From: JBBARC01 sp040400005
Lineage (GTDB): Bacteria; Pseudomonadota; Alphaproteobacteria; Acetobacterales; Acetobacteraceae
DNA: 64,000 nucleotides
Assembly: GCA_040400005.1 (NCBI GenBank)
Contig: JBBARC010000005.1
Coordinates: 1-64,000 of the forward strand
Direction of reading: 5' to 3'
Both the position numbers and the translations under genes were made by a program. Under the pieces are notes generated by a model that was given only the letters and a program-made list of their open reading frames with translations, did no database searches and had not been told where the DNA came from. How positions within the stretch are numbered: the first letter of the stretch is position 1; each line of letters opens with the position of its first letter. Below are positions 24,994-33,632 of the stretch, one piece after another.

Positions 24994-25631
24994 GGTTGAT
25001 GTTCCTTTTGGTCACAAAAAAGCCCAGCTGCGGCCAGCGCCTTCTGTACCGCGGCGATCGTCGCCGCGGTATCACGCACGGCATGGCCGTTTTCCCAAGT
25101 CATTTTCACATCACCTGGGCGAAGATGATGATCAACATCAATGCTTGGTGCTTGCTCGAGATGGTCCAAGGCTGCGATGTCACCGGCTAGGTCCGCCTCG
25201 CAACCCGGTGCCACACGTAATTTTAAAACAGCAGCCGGGGTTAGCCCAGGGATAATCGCGCAAATCAAGGCCTGGGTTTCACCGTCCCCCCGTTGTGCGC
25301 AAAATGCCGGCAGACAAGCCGCTAGCATAGCACTAAGTACATCGGCTATTTCTTGCGCCCGCGTTTCCACTATCGCTAGCCGGCTTACCCGCTGGCGGGC
25401 AAGTTCATCGGCGATCCCCTGCAGACAGGACTGCCGCAACATCAGCGCAGTTGCCGCCTGATCGGCATGGGCGGCATCCAGCCCAGCGGCAAATCCTTCC
25501 TGGCGCGCCATCCGCTGCGCGTCATCCGCAATTGTTTGCGCCACCCTCTCAGGCGAGCGGGCCGTGCCTATCCCGGTATCGGAGAAATCCTCGGCGTACA
25601 AAATGCCTGGCCGGGTCCGGGTGGTGCTCAA
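24990..25631 (-). CDS. fliH: FliH/FlbE-like flagellar assembly protein
   Basis: This 213-residue protein lies between fliG and fliN, where Caulobacter has flbE/fliH, and overlaps both neighbours by 4 bases. FliH regulates the export ATPase FliI. Sequence similarity to FliH is low, as usual: an N-terminal region, a long helical middle (residues about 40-120, rich in Ala, Gln, Arg: AQTIADDAQRMARQEGFAAGLDAAHADQAATAL) and a C-terminal domain with LRVAPGCEADLAGDIAAL and DVKMTWENGHAVRD that resembles the FliH/YscL end (GD..i.W..G...rd). The assignment rests as much on position as on sequence. Confidence 0.82.
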   Translation of the reverse strand: MSTTRTRPGILYAEDFSDTGIGTARSPERVAQTIADDAQRMARQEGFAAGLDAAHADQAATALMLRQSCLQGIADELARQRVSRLAIVETRAQEIADVLSAMLAACLPAFCAQRGDGETQALICAIIPGLTPAAVLKLRVAPGCEADLAGDIAALDHLEQAPSIDVDHHLRPGDVKMTWENGHAVRDTAATIAAVQKALAAAGLFCDQKEHQP

Positions 25632-26641
25632 TACACCATCTCCTCGTCCTTGCCGCCGCCGATATCAATTTCGCCGTTGGCTGCCAGTTCCTTGGCCGTT
25701 AGCACAATTGATGCCTGTGCTTCGTCAACGTCACGTAATTTCACGGCACCCAGAGATACGATGTCATCACGCAGCATCTTACCGGCCCGCTCTGATAAAT
25801 TTTTCAAGAACAGCTCGCGTAATTTTTCCGAAGCTCCTTTGAGCGCCAGGGGTAATTTTTCTTTATCAACGCTCCGCATCAGCACCTGCATGGCGGCCGG
25901 TGTCAGGCGCTGCAAATCATCGAAGGTAAACATCAGCGCTTTTATGCGCGCCGCCGCTTCACGATTGCGTTCTTCCAGAGCCGCAATAAACCTAGTCTCA
26001 GCGGCGCGATCGAGATTGTTGAAAATATCGGCCATCACTTCATGCGCATCGCGCCGTGCGCTGCGTGCAAGGCTGGAGATGAATTCTGCCCGCAAAGTAC
26101 GCTCTACCCCATCTAACACTTCGCGCTGAATACTTTCCATGCGCAACATGCGCATCACCACCTCCATGGCAAAACTATCCGGCAGTAACGTCAATACTCG
26201 CGCCGCATGATCTGGTTTTATCTTACTGAGCACTACAGCCACGGTTTGCGGATACTCATTCTTTAGATAATTGGACAAAACCGCTTCATGAACATTACCC
26301 AGCTTGTCCCACATAGTGCGCCCGGCCGGCCCGCGAATTTCGTCCATAATCTGCGCCACACGATCGCGCGGCAGAGTTTTCTGCAATAGCCGTTCAGTGC
26401 TTTCATAGCTTCCTACCAGTGTGCCCGATGTGCCAAGGCTTTCGGCAAATTGGTGACAGAGCTTCTCAACCGTGTCCGCACGCACAGACCCGAGCTGTGC
26501 CATCGCCGCCGAAATTTCCTTAATCTCGTCTTCGTGCATCATGCCGAACATGCGCGCGCAGTGTTCTTCACCCAACGCCAGCATCAGGATCGCCGCGCGC
26601 TGGGGCCCCGGTAGCGCAACCTCGTCGCTTGCGCGCGCCAT
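25628..26641 (-). CDS. fliG: Flagellar motor switch protein FliG
   Basis: FliG is the rotor protein that touches the stator. It has 337 residues with three armadillo-like domains: the N-terminal part (PQRAAILMLALGEEHCARMFGMM) that binds FliF, a middle domain with the EHPQ-equivalent NEYPQTVAVVLSKIKPDHAARVL, and the C-terminal torque domain with LMFTFDDLQRL, LALKGASEKLRELFLKNLSERAGKMLRDDI, carrying the charged residues for stator contact. The start overlaps nothing; fliF ends 3 bp upstream, and the gene overlaps fliH by 4 bases. Confidence 0.97.
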   Translation of the reverse strand: MARASDEVALPGPQRAAILMLALGEEHCARMFGMMHEDEIKEISAAMAQLGSVRADTVEKLCHQFAESLGTSGTLVGSYESTERLLQKTLPRDRVAQIMDEIRGPAGRTMWDKLGNVHEAVLSNYLKNEYPQTVAVVLSKIKPDHAARVLTLLPDSFAMEVVMRMLRMESIQREVLDGVERTLRAEFISSLARSARRDAHEVMADIFNNLDRAAETRFIAALEERNREAAARIKALMFTFDDLQRLTPAAMQVLMRSVDKEKLPLALKGASEKLRELFLKNLSERAGKMLRDDIVSLGAVKLRDVDEAQASIVLTAKELAANGEIDIGGGKDEEMVY

Positions 26642-26644
26642 CGC

Positions 26645-28303
26645 CTAGGTACGCTCCTGCGTCATCCAGCTACGGATGATCGCCAGGCTTTCCTCGGGGT
26701 GTTTTTCCACCATGCCAGCAAGCTGGCGAATAGACGATGCCCTAATCTGGCCTTCAATGCTGGCAATCGCTACCATGCTTTCATCGGCCAGGGCCAAAGC
26801 TGCCGCTTGATCAGTACTCCCAGGTAAATGTCCGCCAGCACCACCATGGGGCAGCGCGGCCACACCGGGCGTTGTGCCATCACTCATGGTTAGGCGCGCA
26901 ACATCATCCGGCGCCTGTGCCGCCAGGCGCAACGCCATCGGGCGCAGGACAAACAGTAACCCTATCAGCACCGCCAAGCCCAGTAGCGCCGATTGCGCCA
27001 GCATCATAATATCGGTCTTTTCAAGTGTGACCCCCATAAAACCGGTTGCTGGCAGGGGCGCTGCCTCGGGTGGGGCAAAGTGCATAGACACCACGTCGAT
27101 CACATCCCCCCGCTTGGCATCAAACCCAATCGTGCTGGAAACCAGCCGTTTTATCCGCGCAATCTCGTCGGGCTTACGTTCGTGCCATGCCGCTTTGCCG
27201 TCGACACTGGTTTCTATTAGCCCATCCACCATCACTGCCATCGATACTTTGGCTATCTGCGGCTGATCATGCGACAATGTGCGTATTGTTTTGCCGATCT
27301 CGTAATTGGTTGTTTCTTCCTGGCGTTGCTGCTGGCTGCCGGTTTGGCCGCCGGCGCCAGCATCGGCGTTGGGCAAATTGTTCTGCACCGTCGTTGCTTT
27401 TTCAGCTTCCGTACTTTTACTAGTATCAGTAACGGTTTCCGTACTGCGCACCACCTGCTGATCGGGATCGTAATTCTCATGTGTTTCAGCGAAATGCTCA
27501 TAGTTCATGGTGACCGCCGCTTCGGCCCGCACATGACCGGGGCCGAGTGATTGTTCCAGCATATCCTCAACCGCGTGGGTTAGCCGAATTTCCTCGGTGC
27601 GGCGCAATTGATCGCCAGTTTGCGCACCGCTATCCTCGCCGGTAGGTTGCCCCGCACGCGCCAGTAAATTGCCCCGATTATCGATAATGGCGATCGCTTG
27701 CGCCTTCAAACCCGGCACGGCTGCGGCGACCAGATTAAGCACCGCCTGCACGCCCTGGTTATCCAGCCGCGCGCCGCCGGCCATGGTGAGCAAAACACTA
27801 GCTTGCGCCGGATCAGTATCGTGCGAAAAGGCCTGGCGCTTGGGCAGCACCAAATGCACCCGCGCTGCGCGCACACCGGTGATCATGCGGATGCTGCGGG
27901 CAATTTCGCCCTCCATCGCCCGCGTTTCATTAATTTGCTGTTGAAATTGCGTTGATGTTAGCGCATCGCCACGATCGAAAATTTCATACCCAATCGATCC
28001 GCCCGATGGCAAACCATCTTTGGCCAACGCCAGCCGCGCACGCGCAACCTCACTTGCCGGCACCAGCACCCTATCGCCAGCACCGGGTTCCTGATGCGCG
28101 ATATGGGCGCGGTCTAATTGATCGACAATCTGCGCCACCTCGCGCGGGTCGAGATCGGCATAAAGCAGCGACATCGCCCCACTGCCCGCACCGCCGCGCA
28201 TGGCCAGCAAGGCCAGCAACCCCAGCATCGCTGCACCTACGGCGCCAAGGGCAGCAAGGCGCGCCGCCCCCAAGGCACGTAAACCATCCAGAATGGGCTT
28301 CAT
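26645..28303 (-). CDS. fliF: Flagellar MS-ring protein FliF
   Basis: FliF forms the membrane ring on which the flagellum is built. It has 552 residues, with a first membrane helix at about residues 15-37 (AALGAVGAAMLGLLALLAM), the periplasmic YscJ-like domain (YADLDPREVAQIVDQLDRAHI, RLALAKDGLPSGGSIGYEIFD), the RBM3 region with a variable Gln/Gly-rich insert (ADAGAGGQTGSQQQRQ), a second membrane helix near 435-455, and a C-terminal FliG-binding tail (IIRSWM). It is the first gene of the fliF-fliG-fliH-fliN-flbD-flhA run. The 207-bp gap from flgD may hold its own promoter, but no convincing sigma-54 site was found there. Confidence 0.96.
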   Translation of the reverse strand: MKPILDGLRALGAARLAALGAVGAAMLGLLALLAMRGGAGSGAMSLLYADLDPREVAQIVDQLDRAHIAHQEPGAGDRVLVPASEVARARLALAKDGLPSGGSIGYEIFDRGDALTSTQFQQQINETRAMEGEIARSIRMITGVRAARVHLVLPKRQAFSHDTDPAQASVLLTMAGGARLDNQGVQAVLNLVAAAVPGLKAQAIAIIDNRGNLLARAGQPTGEDSGAQTGDQLRRTEEIRLTHAVEDMLEQSLGPGHVRAEAAVTMNYEHFAETHENYDPDQQVVRSTETVTDTSKSTEAEKATTVQNNLPNADAGAGGQTGSQQQRQEETTNYEIGKTIRTLSHDQPQIAKVSMAVMVDGLIETSVDGKAAWHERKPDEIARIKRLVSSTIGFDAKRGDVIDVVSMHFAPPEAAPLPATGFMGVTLEKTDIMMLAQSALLGLAVLIGLLFVLRPMALRLAAQAPDDVARLTMSDGTTPGVAALPHGGAGGHLPGSTDQAAALALADESMVAIASIEGQIRASSIRQLAGMVEKHPEESLAIIRSWMTQERT

Positions 28304-28510
28304 TCACGTACCCCATCCGCGTGCAAATGACGCGTGCAGTAGGGTGCGCACACCGCGGCTTTGCCACGCTTGCGACACAGGCCAGCTGCCACGACCCATG
28401 CCTAAGGCTAGGGGCCGAAGGCTTAGAGGCCGTGTGGCGCCAGCCATTCTGGCCACCGCCACCGGACAGTGCCGTGCTCACCCTTTACGGCACGTTAATT
28501 GCCCAGTGTC

Positions 28511-29209
28511 TCAGCCGCCAATGGCGTGCACCGCCGACATCGGCACCGAAAGCCCGCCCAGTTGCAGGGTTAAGCCGCCGGCCCCCTGGGTCATGCCGGT
28601 GACCGTGCCAAGCACATCAAACGTCACTGGCTGCGGCGCACTATCGGTGCCGCTTTCTACGGCGATGCGATACGCCCCATCGGGCAGGGCCGTGCCGGTG
28701 TCATCGCGGCCATCCCAATGCCAAACATTACTGCCGGCATTGGCGGCAAGGCTTACCTGGCGCACCACCCGGCCGGTGCCATCAACAATGGCGATCCCCA
28801 CTGGCTGAGCTGTGGGCAGCGAAAAGCCAATCGTGCCAACGCTGTGCTGCAAACTAATCGCATTGGCGCTGACATCGGCAGTTTTGCCGGTTAGCTGGCC
28901 CGACTGCAGCACCTGATTTTGCTGCGTCAGGGCGATTAACTGCGAAAGATTGCTGTTGGTGGAAACACCTTGTTGCACCCCAGTAAACTGCACCAATTCT
29001 GTGGTAAACTGGTTCGCATCCATCGGTGCGGTGGGGTCCTGATTACGCATTTGCGTCATCAGCAGCGACAAAAAACTCTGAAAATTGCCGGCTAATTGCT
29101 GTAGCGCATTGCTACCAATTGCACTTGCCGTGGTGCCTGTGCTGCTACTGGATGCCGGCTGTGTTATGTTTGTTGCATTAACTGCTGCTGTTAGCGCCAA
29201 GCTTGCCAT
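28511..29209 (-). CDS. flgD: Flagellar hook assembly scaffold protein FlgD
   Basis: FlgD caps the growing hook and is exported by the flagellar apparatus. The chosen ATG at 29209 has GGAGG upstream and gives 232 residues. The frame is open to 29458 within fliK, but that extension is unlike FlgD. The conserved N-terminal motif FLSLLMTQMRNQDPTAPMDANQFTTELVQFTGVQQ is present (about residues 35-70), followed by a C-terminal FlgD Ig-like domain with VRQVSLAANAGSNVWHWDGRDDTGTALPDGAYRI. It lies 34 bp downstream of fliK. Confidence 0.95.
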   Translation of the reverse strand: MASLALTAAVNATNITQPASSSSTGTTASAIGSNALQQLAGNFQSFLSLLMTQMRNQDPTAPMDANQFTTELVQFTGVQQGVSTNSNLSQLIALTQQNQVLQSGQLTGKTADVSANAISLQHSVGTIGFSLPTAQPVGIAIVDGTGRVVRQVSLAANAGSNVWHWDGRDDTGTALPDGAYRIAVESGTDSAPQPVTFDVLGTVTGMTQGAGGLTLQLGGLSVPMSAVHAIGG

Positions 29210-29243
29210 GATAAACCTCCATCCTACGCATTTAGTGATACCA

Positions 29244-30458
29244 TTAGGCCGTAATATTAATGCCCAAGCGATGGTGCACAAAGCCACCGTTACCGGCCGG
29301 CGAATGGAAAAAAATATCCCCGCCCGCCGCCGCCATAAACCCCTGTGTGCGGCCCGATGACGCACCAGCTTGCCCACCCTGTTGGCCACCTTGGCGCGCC
29401 GACCCATTGTGGTTGGCGCCACCATCGCCAAACCCTGTGGCGGTTCCACCGGTATCACCAGCGTTGCGCCCGTTGGTGTCGGCGTGCGTCAGGGGCACGC
29501 TTATCTGCATTGCCGCCGCCGGCAATCCGGCACGGGTAAGGGCCGCGTGCAGGGCGTTGGTATCAGCGGCCAGCAGATGCTGCGTTGCGGGTAGCGACGC
29601 ACACACCTGCACTGTCACACTGCCATCCATGGCACGTTCAATGTGCACCACCACGCTGCCCAACGCCGCTGGGTGCAGTTCAACCCGCATCTCGTGGCGC
29701 CCTTCCAAGCCAATGCGCACGCTTGCGCCAGTATTTGCGCCAGTATTTGCGCCAGTACTCGCGCCAGTACTCACGCCAGTATTGGCAACGTTACTGGGGA
29801 TGCGCGCCAGGCCAGGCGGTGGCAACGCGAACGCGGTCGCCACATGGCCGCCCAACGCGCTGGCATGAACCGGCACGCCCGCATTGGGCATAGGGTGGGG
29901 CACGGGGATGGGCATGCGCAATTCGGCGGCAGCGGCCACCGCGGCTGTGCCCGCCGGCGGGACGAGCGGCACACCACCAGCCCGGGCAGCCACCGCCCCG
30001 GCCCCGGCAATCGCTGCCTCCGGGTGCCGGGCCGCGCGGTTAGGCTCCGGGGCAACAGACTCCGCAGCCTCTGGCTTGGCCGGCGGCCCGGTAGGTGCAA
30101 GTGGTAACAATAGGGCTGCGCGCGCGCCGCCAGCAACCGGCACGCTTTTGCCCAGCGGCTTTACAATCGGCTTTACCGCCTTGGCCGCAACCGCCGCCGG
30201 CGCGGGCGTTGCATCCCACGCCCCGGCACCAAGCTTCGCCCCGCCCCGCCGCGCGGCGGCGGCCTTCAGCGGCGGCAATTTGCCCACGCTGTGGCGTTGC
30301 CCAAGGGGTGGCGCGCCCGGCCGATTTGCCTCAGTCAGCGCTGCGGCCAACGGCGGCGCGGCATCCTGCACCGCGCCCGGTATCAACCGCGCAAACATCA
30401 ACCCGCTTTCCTGCCCAGGTGCTGGCACCTGGCGCGAAAGCGACGGCACGGCCGCCAC
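29244..30458 (-). CDS. fliK: Flagellar hook-length control protein FliK
   Basis: FliK measures hook length and switches export specificity. The 404-residue protein has a long Ala/Pro-rich N-terminal part and a C-terminal Flg_hook domain recognisable from MRVELHPAALGSVVVHIERAMDGSVTVQV and LHAALTRAGLPAAAMQISV (about residues 260-330), followed by a Gly-rich tail. Between them is a short tandem STGA/NTGA repeat (five 12-bp units at 29725-29784), an obvious place for length variation. The GTG at 30458 is the only standard start before an upstream stop at about 30504. A sigma-54-type promoter lies about 85 bp upstream. Confidence 0.88.
   Translation of the reverse strand: MAAVPSLSRQVPAPGQESGLMFARLIPGAVQDAAPPLAAALTEANRPGAPPLGQRHSVGKLPPLKAAAARRGGAKLGAGAWDATPAPAAVAAKAVKPIVKPLGKSVPVAGGARAALLLPLAPTGPPAKPEAAESVAPEPNRAARHPEAAIAGAGAVAARAGGVPLVPPAGTAAVAAAAELRMPIPVPHPMPNAGVPVHASALGGHVATAFALPPPGLARIPSNVANTGVSTGASTGANTGANTGASVRIGLEGRHEMRVELHPAALGSVVVHIERAMDGSVTVQVCASLPATQHLLAADTNALHAALTRAGLPAAAMQISVPLTHADTNGRNAGDTGGTATGFGDGGANHNGSARQGGQQGGQAGASSGRTQGFMAAAGGDIFFHSPAGNGGFVHHRLGINITA
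29725..29784. repeat. 12-bp tandem repeat inside fliK
   Basis: Five units of GCGCCAGTATTT or close variants on the plus strand encode repeated four-residue (N/S)TG(A/V) linkers in FliK. In-frame, so copy-number change would preserve the protein. Confidence 0.9.
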
Positions 30459-30548
30459 CGATGCCGTCCCAGGCGGATGTAATGGTGGCAGGGTTGCGAT
30501 CGCTCAATGCTCCATGCGCACCGCCCAACACGGCCGCCCGCCGGTATG

Positions 30549-30564
30549 TGCAAAACTCACGCCA
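30549..30564 (-). promoter_or_regulatory. Sigma-54-type promoter for fliK-flgD
   Basis: Read on the minus strand: TGGCGTGAGTTTTGCA, with GG and GC separated by exactly 10 bases and 14 of 16 positions compatible with TGGCACG-N4-TTGCW. It lies about 90 bp before the fliK GTG. Together with the plus-strand site at 30751 it occupies the 360-bp gap between fliK and flgE. Confidence 0.72.
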
Positions 30565-30750
30565 CCACACAACGGCTTGCCGAAATTACAAAAACCCCCT
30601 GCGCAACGAGGATTTTTGGCAAGGCAGATATCGCTAGGCAGCTTTTGCCGGGCAAGACATGCCCACACGGCACCCCTGGCACACACATGATCACCGCAAA
30701 CAGGCACTGAAAACGGGCGCACCCTAGCCCATTTCCGCGGCCCGCCCGCA

Positions 30751-30766
30751 TGGCATGAAAACTGCG
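30751..30766 (+). promoter_or_regulatory. Sigma-54-type promoter for flgE
   Basis: TGGCATGAAAACTGCG has the GG-N10-GC spacing and TGGCA at -24; two positions depart from consensus and the last is G instead of A/T. It ends 52 bp before the flgE ATG, an ideal distance. The rest of the gap (30459-30818) shows no gene. Confidence 0.7.
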
Positions 30767-30818
30767 TATCCCCACCACAGCTTCAATCCGCACACCCCTT
30801 CCCCGGAGACGATCCCAG

Positions 30819-32102
30819 ATGTCCCTGTTTGGCGCAATGAATACTGCAATCAGCGGGTTAAACGCACAATCCGCCGCCTTCACCAATATCAGCGATAATG
30901 TCGCCAATAGCCAAACGGTGGGGTTTAAGGGTGTTGATACCAGTTTTATCGATTATCTCACCAGCAGCACGCCCACGCAAAACCAATCGGGCAGCGTCGG
31001 CACCACACCAAACTACCGCAATGATGTTCAGGGCACTATTCAGCAAAGCACCGATGCACTGGCGCTGGCGGTAACCGGGCAAGGATTTTTTGCAGTATCA
31101 GAACAAAATGGCACCACAACCGCCGGCGCGCCACAATTTGCTAATCTGCCCTACTATACCCGCGCGGGTGATTTTCATCTCGATGCCAACGGCTATCTTG
31201 CCAACAGCGCCAATGAATATCTCAATGGCTGGGCGGTAAACCCCGCCACCAATGCGCTAAACACCAGCCAGCTGGTGCCCATTCAGGTGACCCAAGGGCA
31301 GTTTCAGCCGATCGCCAGCAGCACCATCACCCTTATCGCCAACGTGCCGGCCACCCCGTCTGCAACCAGCGTGCTGACCTCACAGGTGCGCGTGTACGAT
31401 ACCACCGGCACCGCGCACCAACTGCAAATGACATGGGGGCAAACCGGTGCCAATGCATGGACATTATCACTAGCATCGCCCGATCAGGTTGGTGGCCCGG
31501 CGATCGGCACGCTGGCGGTGAATTTTAATGCCAATGGCACGTTAGCCAGCCTCAGCGGTGCCACCGGTGCGGTGAGCGTTGCCGGCACGGTTACCAATGC
31601 GGCGTTGCAGGTATCCCCTAATTTTGGCAATGGCGCACAGCCGATCACGCTCGATCTGGGTACCTTTAATGCCCCTGGCGGGGTAACCCAATATGCTGGC
31701 ACCGATTATGCCGTGCGCAACGTTACCCAAAACGGCTCACCCCCGGGTAGTTTTACCGGCATTACCACCAGCCAATCGGGCGACATCAACGCAAATTATG
31801 ATAACGGTATGTCGGTGCGTATCGCCCACGTGCCGCTGATCACGTTTCAGGATGCCAATGCGTTGATGCGGCAAAACGGCCAAGCCTTTACGGCAACGGC
31901 TGCCGCAGGCGCACCGCTTGCGCAAAATGCCGGCACCAATGGCGCTGGCAGCATGATCACCGGATCGGTTGAATCATCGAACGTGGATATCGCCGCCGAA
32001 TTATCCAAGCTTATTGTTGCCCAGCAAGCCTATGGCGCGAATGCAAAAATGATCACCACAGCCGAACAAATGCTGCAAACCACCATCAACATCAAACAAT
32101 AG
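30819..32102 (+). CDS. flgE: Flagellar hook protein FlgE
   Basis: FlgE polymerises into the hook linking rod and filament. The 427-residue protein starts MSLFGAMNTAISGLNAQSAAFTNISDNVANSQTVGFKGVDTSF, the flagellar rod/hook N-terminal signature, and ends with the coiled-coil partner motif SNVDIAAELSKLIVAQQAYGANAKMITTAEQMLQTTINI. Between them lie D1/D2 domain blocks with VRVYDTTGTAHQLQMTW. CCGGAGA precedes the ATG. It opens the rightward operon flgE-flgK-flgL, with 9 bp to flgK. Confidence 0.97.
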   Translation: MSLFGAMNTAISGLNAQSAAFTNISDNVANSQTVGFKGVDTSFIDYLTSSTPTQNQSGSVGTTPNYRNDVQGTIQQSTDALALAVTGQGFFAVSEQNGTTTAGAPQFANLPYYTRAGDFHLDANGYLANSANEYLNGWAVNPATNALNTSQLVPIQVTQGQFQPIASSTITLIANVPATPSATSVLTSQVRVYDTTGTAHQLQMTWGQTGANAWTLSLASPDQVGGPAIGTLAVNFNANGTLASLSGATGAVSVAGTVTNAALQVSPNFGNGAQPITLDLGTFNAPGGVTQYAGTDYAVRNVTQNGSPPGSFTGITTSQSGDINANYDNGMSVRIAHVPLITFQDANALMRQNGQAFTATAAAGAPLAQNAGTNGAGSMITGSVESSNVDIAAELSKLIVAQQAYGANAKMITTAEQMLQTTINIKQ

Positions 32103-32111
32103 CCGTAGCCA

Positions 32112-33632
32112 ATGAGCCTGGATGGTGCTTTATCGATCGCGGCGTCAAGCCTTGCCAATATAACCGGCGGGTTCGGCCTGATTTCGCAAAACGTCGCCAA
32201 TGCGCAAACCCCGGCCTACGCCACCGAAACCGCCACAAGCCTCAGTGTGCTGGCCGGCGATCAACCGCTTGGCGTGCGCGGCGGTATCGCCTTGCGGGCG
32301 GGCGACCCGGCGCTAGAGGCCAGCGTAAATGCCGCCACCTCCGATGCGGCCAACTACCTTGCCTTAAGCCGCGGCCTTAGCATCATCGCCCCGGCCTTGG
32401 GTGCGGTTGGCGGCGCTAGCGATATCGGGTCGCTGGTCGATGGCGTGCAATCGGCGTTCGCCGCCTTGCTGAACGATCCGGCCAATCAAAGCTTGCAGAG
32501 TGCGGTGGTGAATGCCGCCAGCACCCTTACCGCCGGTATTAACCGCATCAGTGCCGCCTACGGTGCTGCCCGGCAAACCGCACAGGATAGTCTGGTTGCC
32601 AATGTTGCCTCCCTAAACACAACCCTTGCCAGCATCGGCGGATTCAACACACAGATTGTCGCGCTGCATGCGCAGGGCCAGAGCACCGCCGGGCTTGAAA
32701 ACCAGCGCGCGCAAGCGATGCAAAACCTAACCAACTTTATTCCGGCGCGCTTTGTTGGCCACACTGACGGCAGCATCACCGTGCTGGCGGGCAACGGCGT
32801 GGAGTTACCGTTGGATGGCGCAAACCCCTTAAGCGTTGCCCCGGCAACCACTGGCCCCAACGCTTACTACCCAGCCGGCGGCCTACCTGGCATTATGATA
32901 AATGGCGCTGATATCACCCAAAATCTTACCGGCGGCAGCATTGGCGCCGCGATTACCTTACGCGACCAAACGATCCCGCGTTTTCAAGCCGAGCTAGACC
33001 AATTTTCGCAAGGCCTGGCCGCCCGTTTCGATGCCCAGGGCCTGACCCTGTTCAGCGATGCAGCCGGTAACGTGCCGGCCGGCGGCGGCGTGCCGGTGCA
33101 AGCCGGTTTTATCGGCTTTGCCAGCGCCATCAGCGTAAATCCCGCGATCATAACAACACCATCCTTGGTGCGTGACGGCACCCATGCGGTTACCGCCAGC
33201 GCCCTAGGGGCCACCGCCTACACCCCCAACCCCCTCGGGCTGCCCGGATTTACGGGTATGGTCACGCGGATCTTAAGTTTTGCACTCGGCACCGATGTGC
33301 AAACAGGCATTGCCCAAGCCGCCCTGCCGACGGCGGGCCTAGGCCCGGCCGGCAGCCTTGCCGCACCGTTTGCCGGCGCACTAGCCATTGCTGATTTCGG
33401 CCGCGCGCTCACCGCCGCCCAAGCGGGCGATATCGGCGGCGCCCAAAGTGCCGCCTACGATGCCAGCGCCGTGCACGCAAGTCTTGCAGCAAATCTGACC
33501 AATGTCGAAGGTGTCAGTGTCGATGCCGAGCTTGGCCGGCTGATCGTTTTGCAGAACGCCTACGGCGCCAGTGCAAAAATTATCACCACGATACAAGCCA
33601 TGATGAGTGAAGCATTGGGGATGGTACGATAA
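32112..33632 (+). CDS. flgK: Hook-associated protein 1, FlgK
   Basis: FlgK forms the first junction ring between hook and filament. It has 506 residues, with N-terminal LSIAASSLANITGGFGLISQNVANAQTPAYATET, a large variable middle, and the C-terminal ASLAANLTNVEGVSVDAELGRLIVLQNAYGASAKIITTIQAMM, in which sxEGVsvDeElarLi.yQ.aY.AsAkvi is the family signature. It is closely spaced after flgE and its stop overlaps the flgL ATG (TAATG). Confidence 0.95.
   Translation: MSLDGALSIAASSLANITGGFGLISQNVANAQTPAYATETATSLSVLAGDQPLGVRGGIALRAGDPALEASVNAATSDAANYLALSRGLSIIAPALGAVGGASDIGSLVDGVQSAFAALLNDPANQSLQSAVVNAASTLTAGINRISAAYGAARQTAQDSLVANVASLNTTLASIGGFNTQIVALHAQGQSTAGLENQRAQAMQNLTNFIPARFVGHTDGSITVLAGNGVELPLDGANPLSVAPATTGPNAYYPAGGLPGIMINGADITQNLTGGSIGAAITLRDQTIPRFQAELDQFSQGLAARFDAQGLTLFSDAAGNVPAGGGVPVQAGFIGFASAISVNPAIITTPSLVRDGTHAVTASALGATAYTPNPLGLPGFTGMVTRILSFALGTDVQTGIAQAALPTAGLGPAGSLAAPFAGALAIADFGRALTAAQAGDIGGAQSAAYDASAVHASLAANLTNVEGVSVDAELGRLIVLQNAYGASAKIITTIQAMMSEALGMVR

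Noticed and set aside
28304..28510. Sigma-54 promoter for fliF in the gap after flgD
   Set aside because: Several TGGC motifs occur, but none has a GC element at the required spacing.
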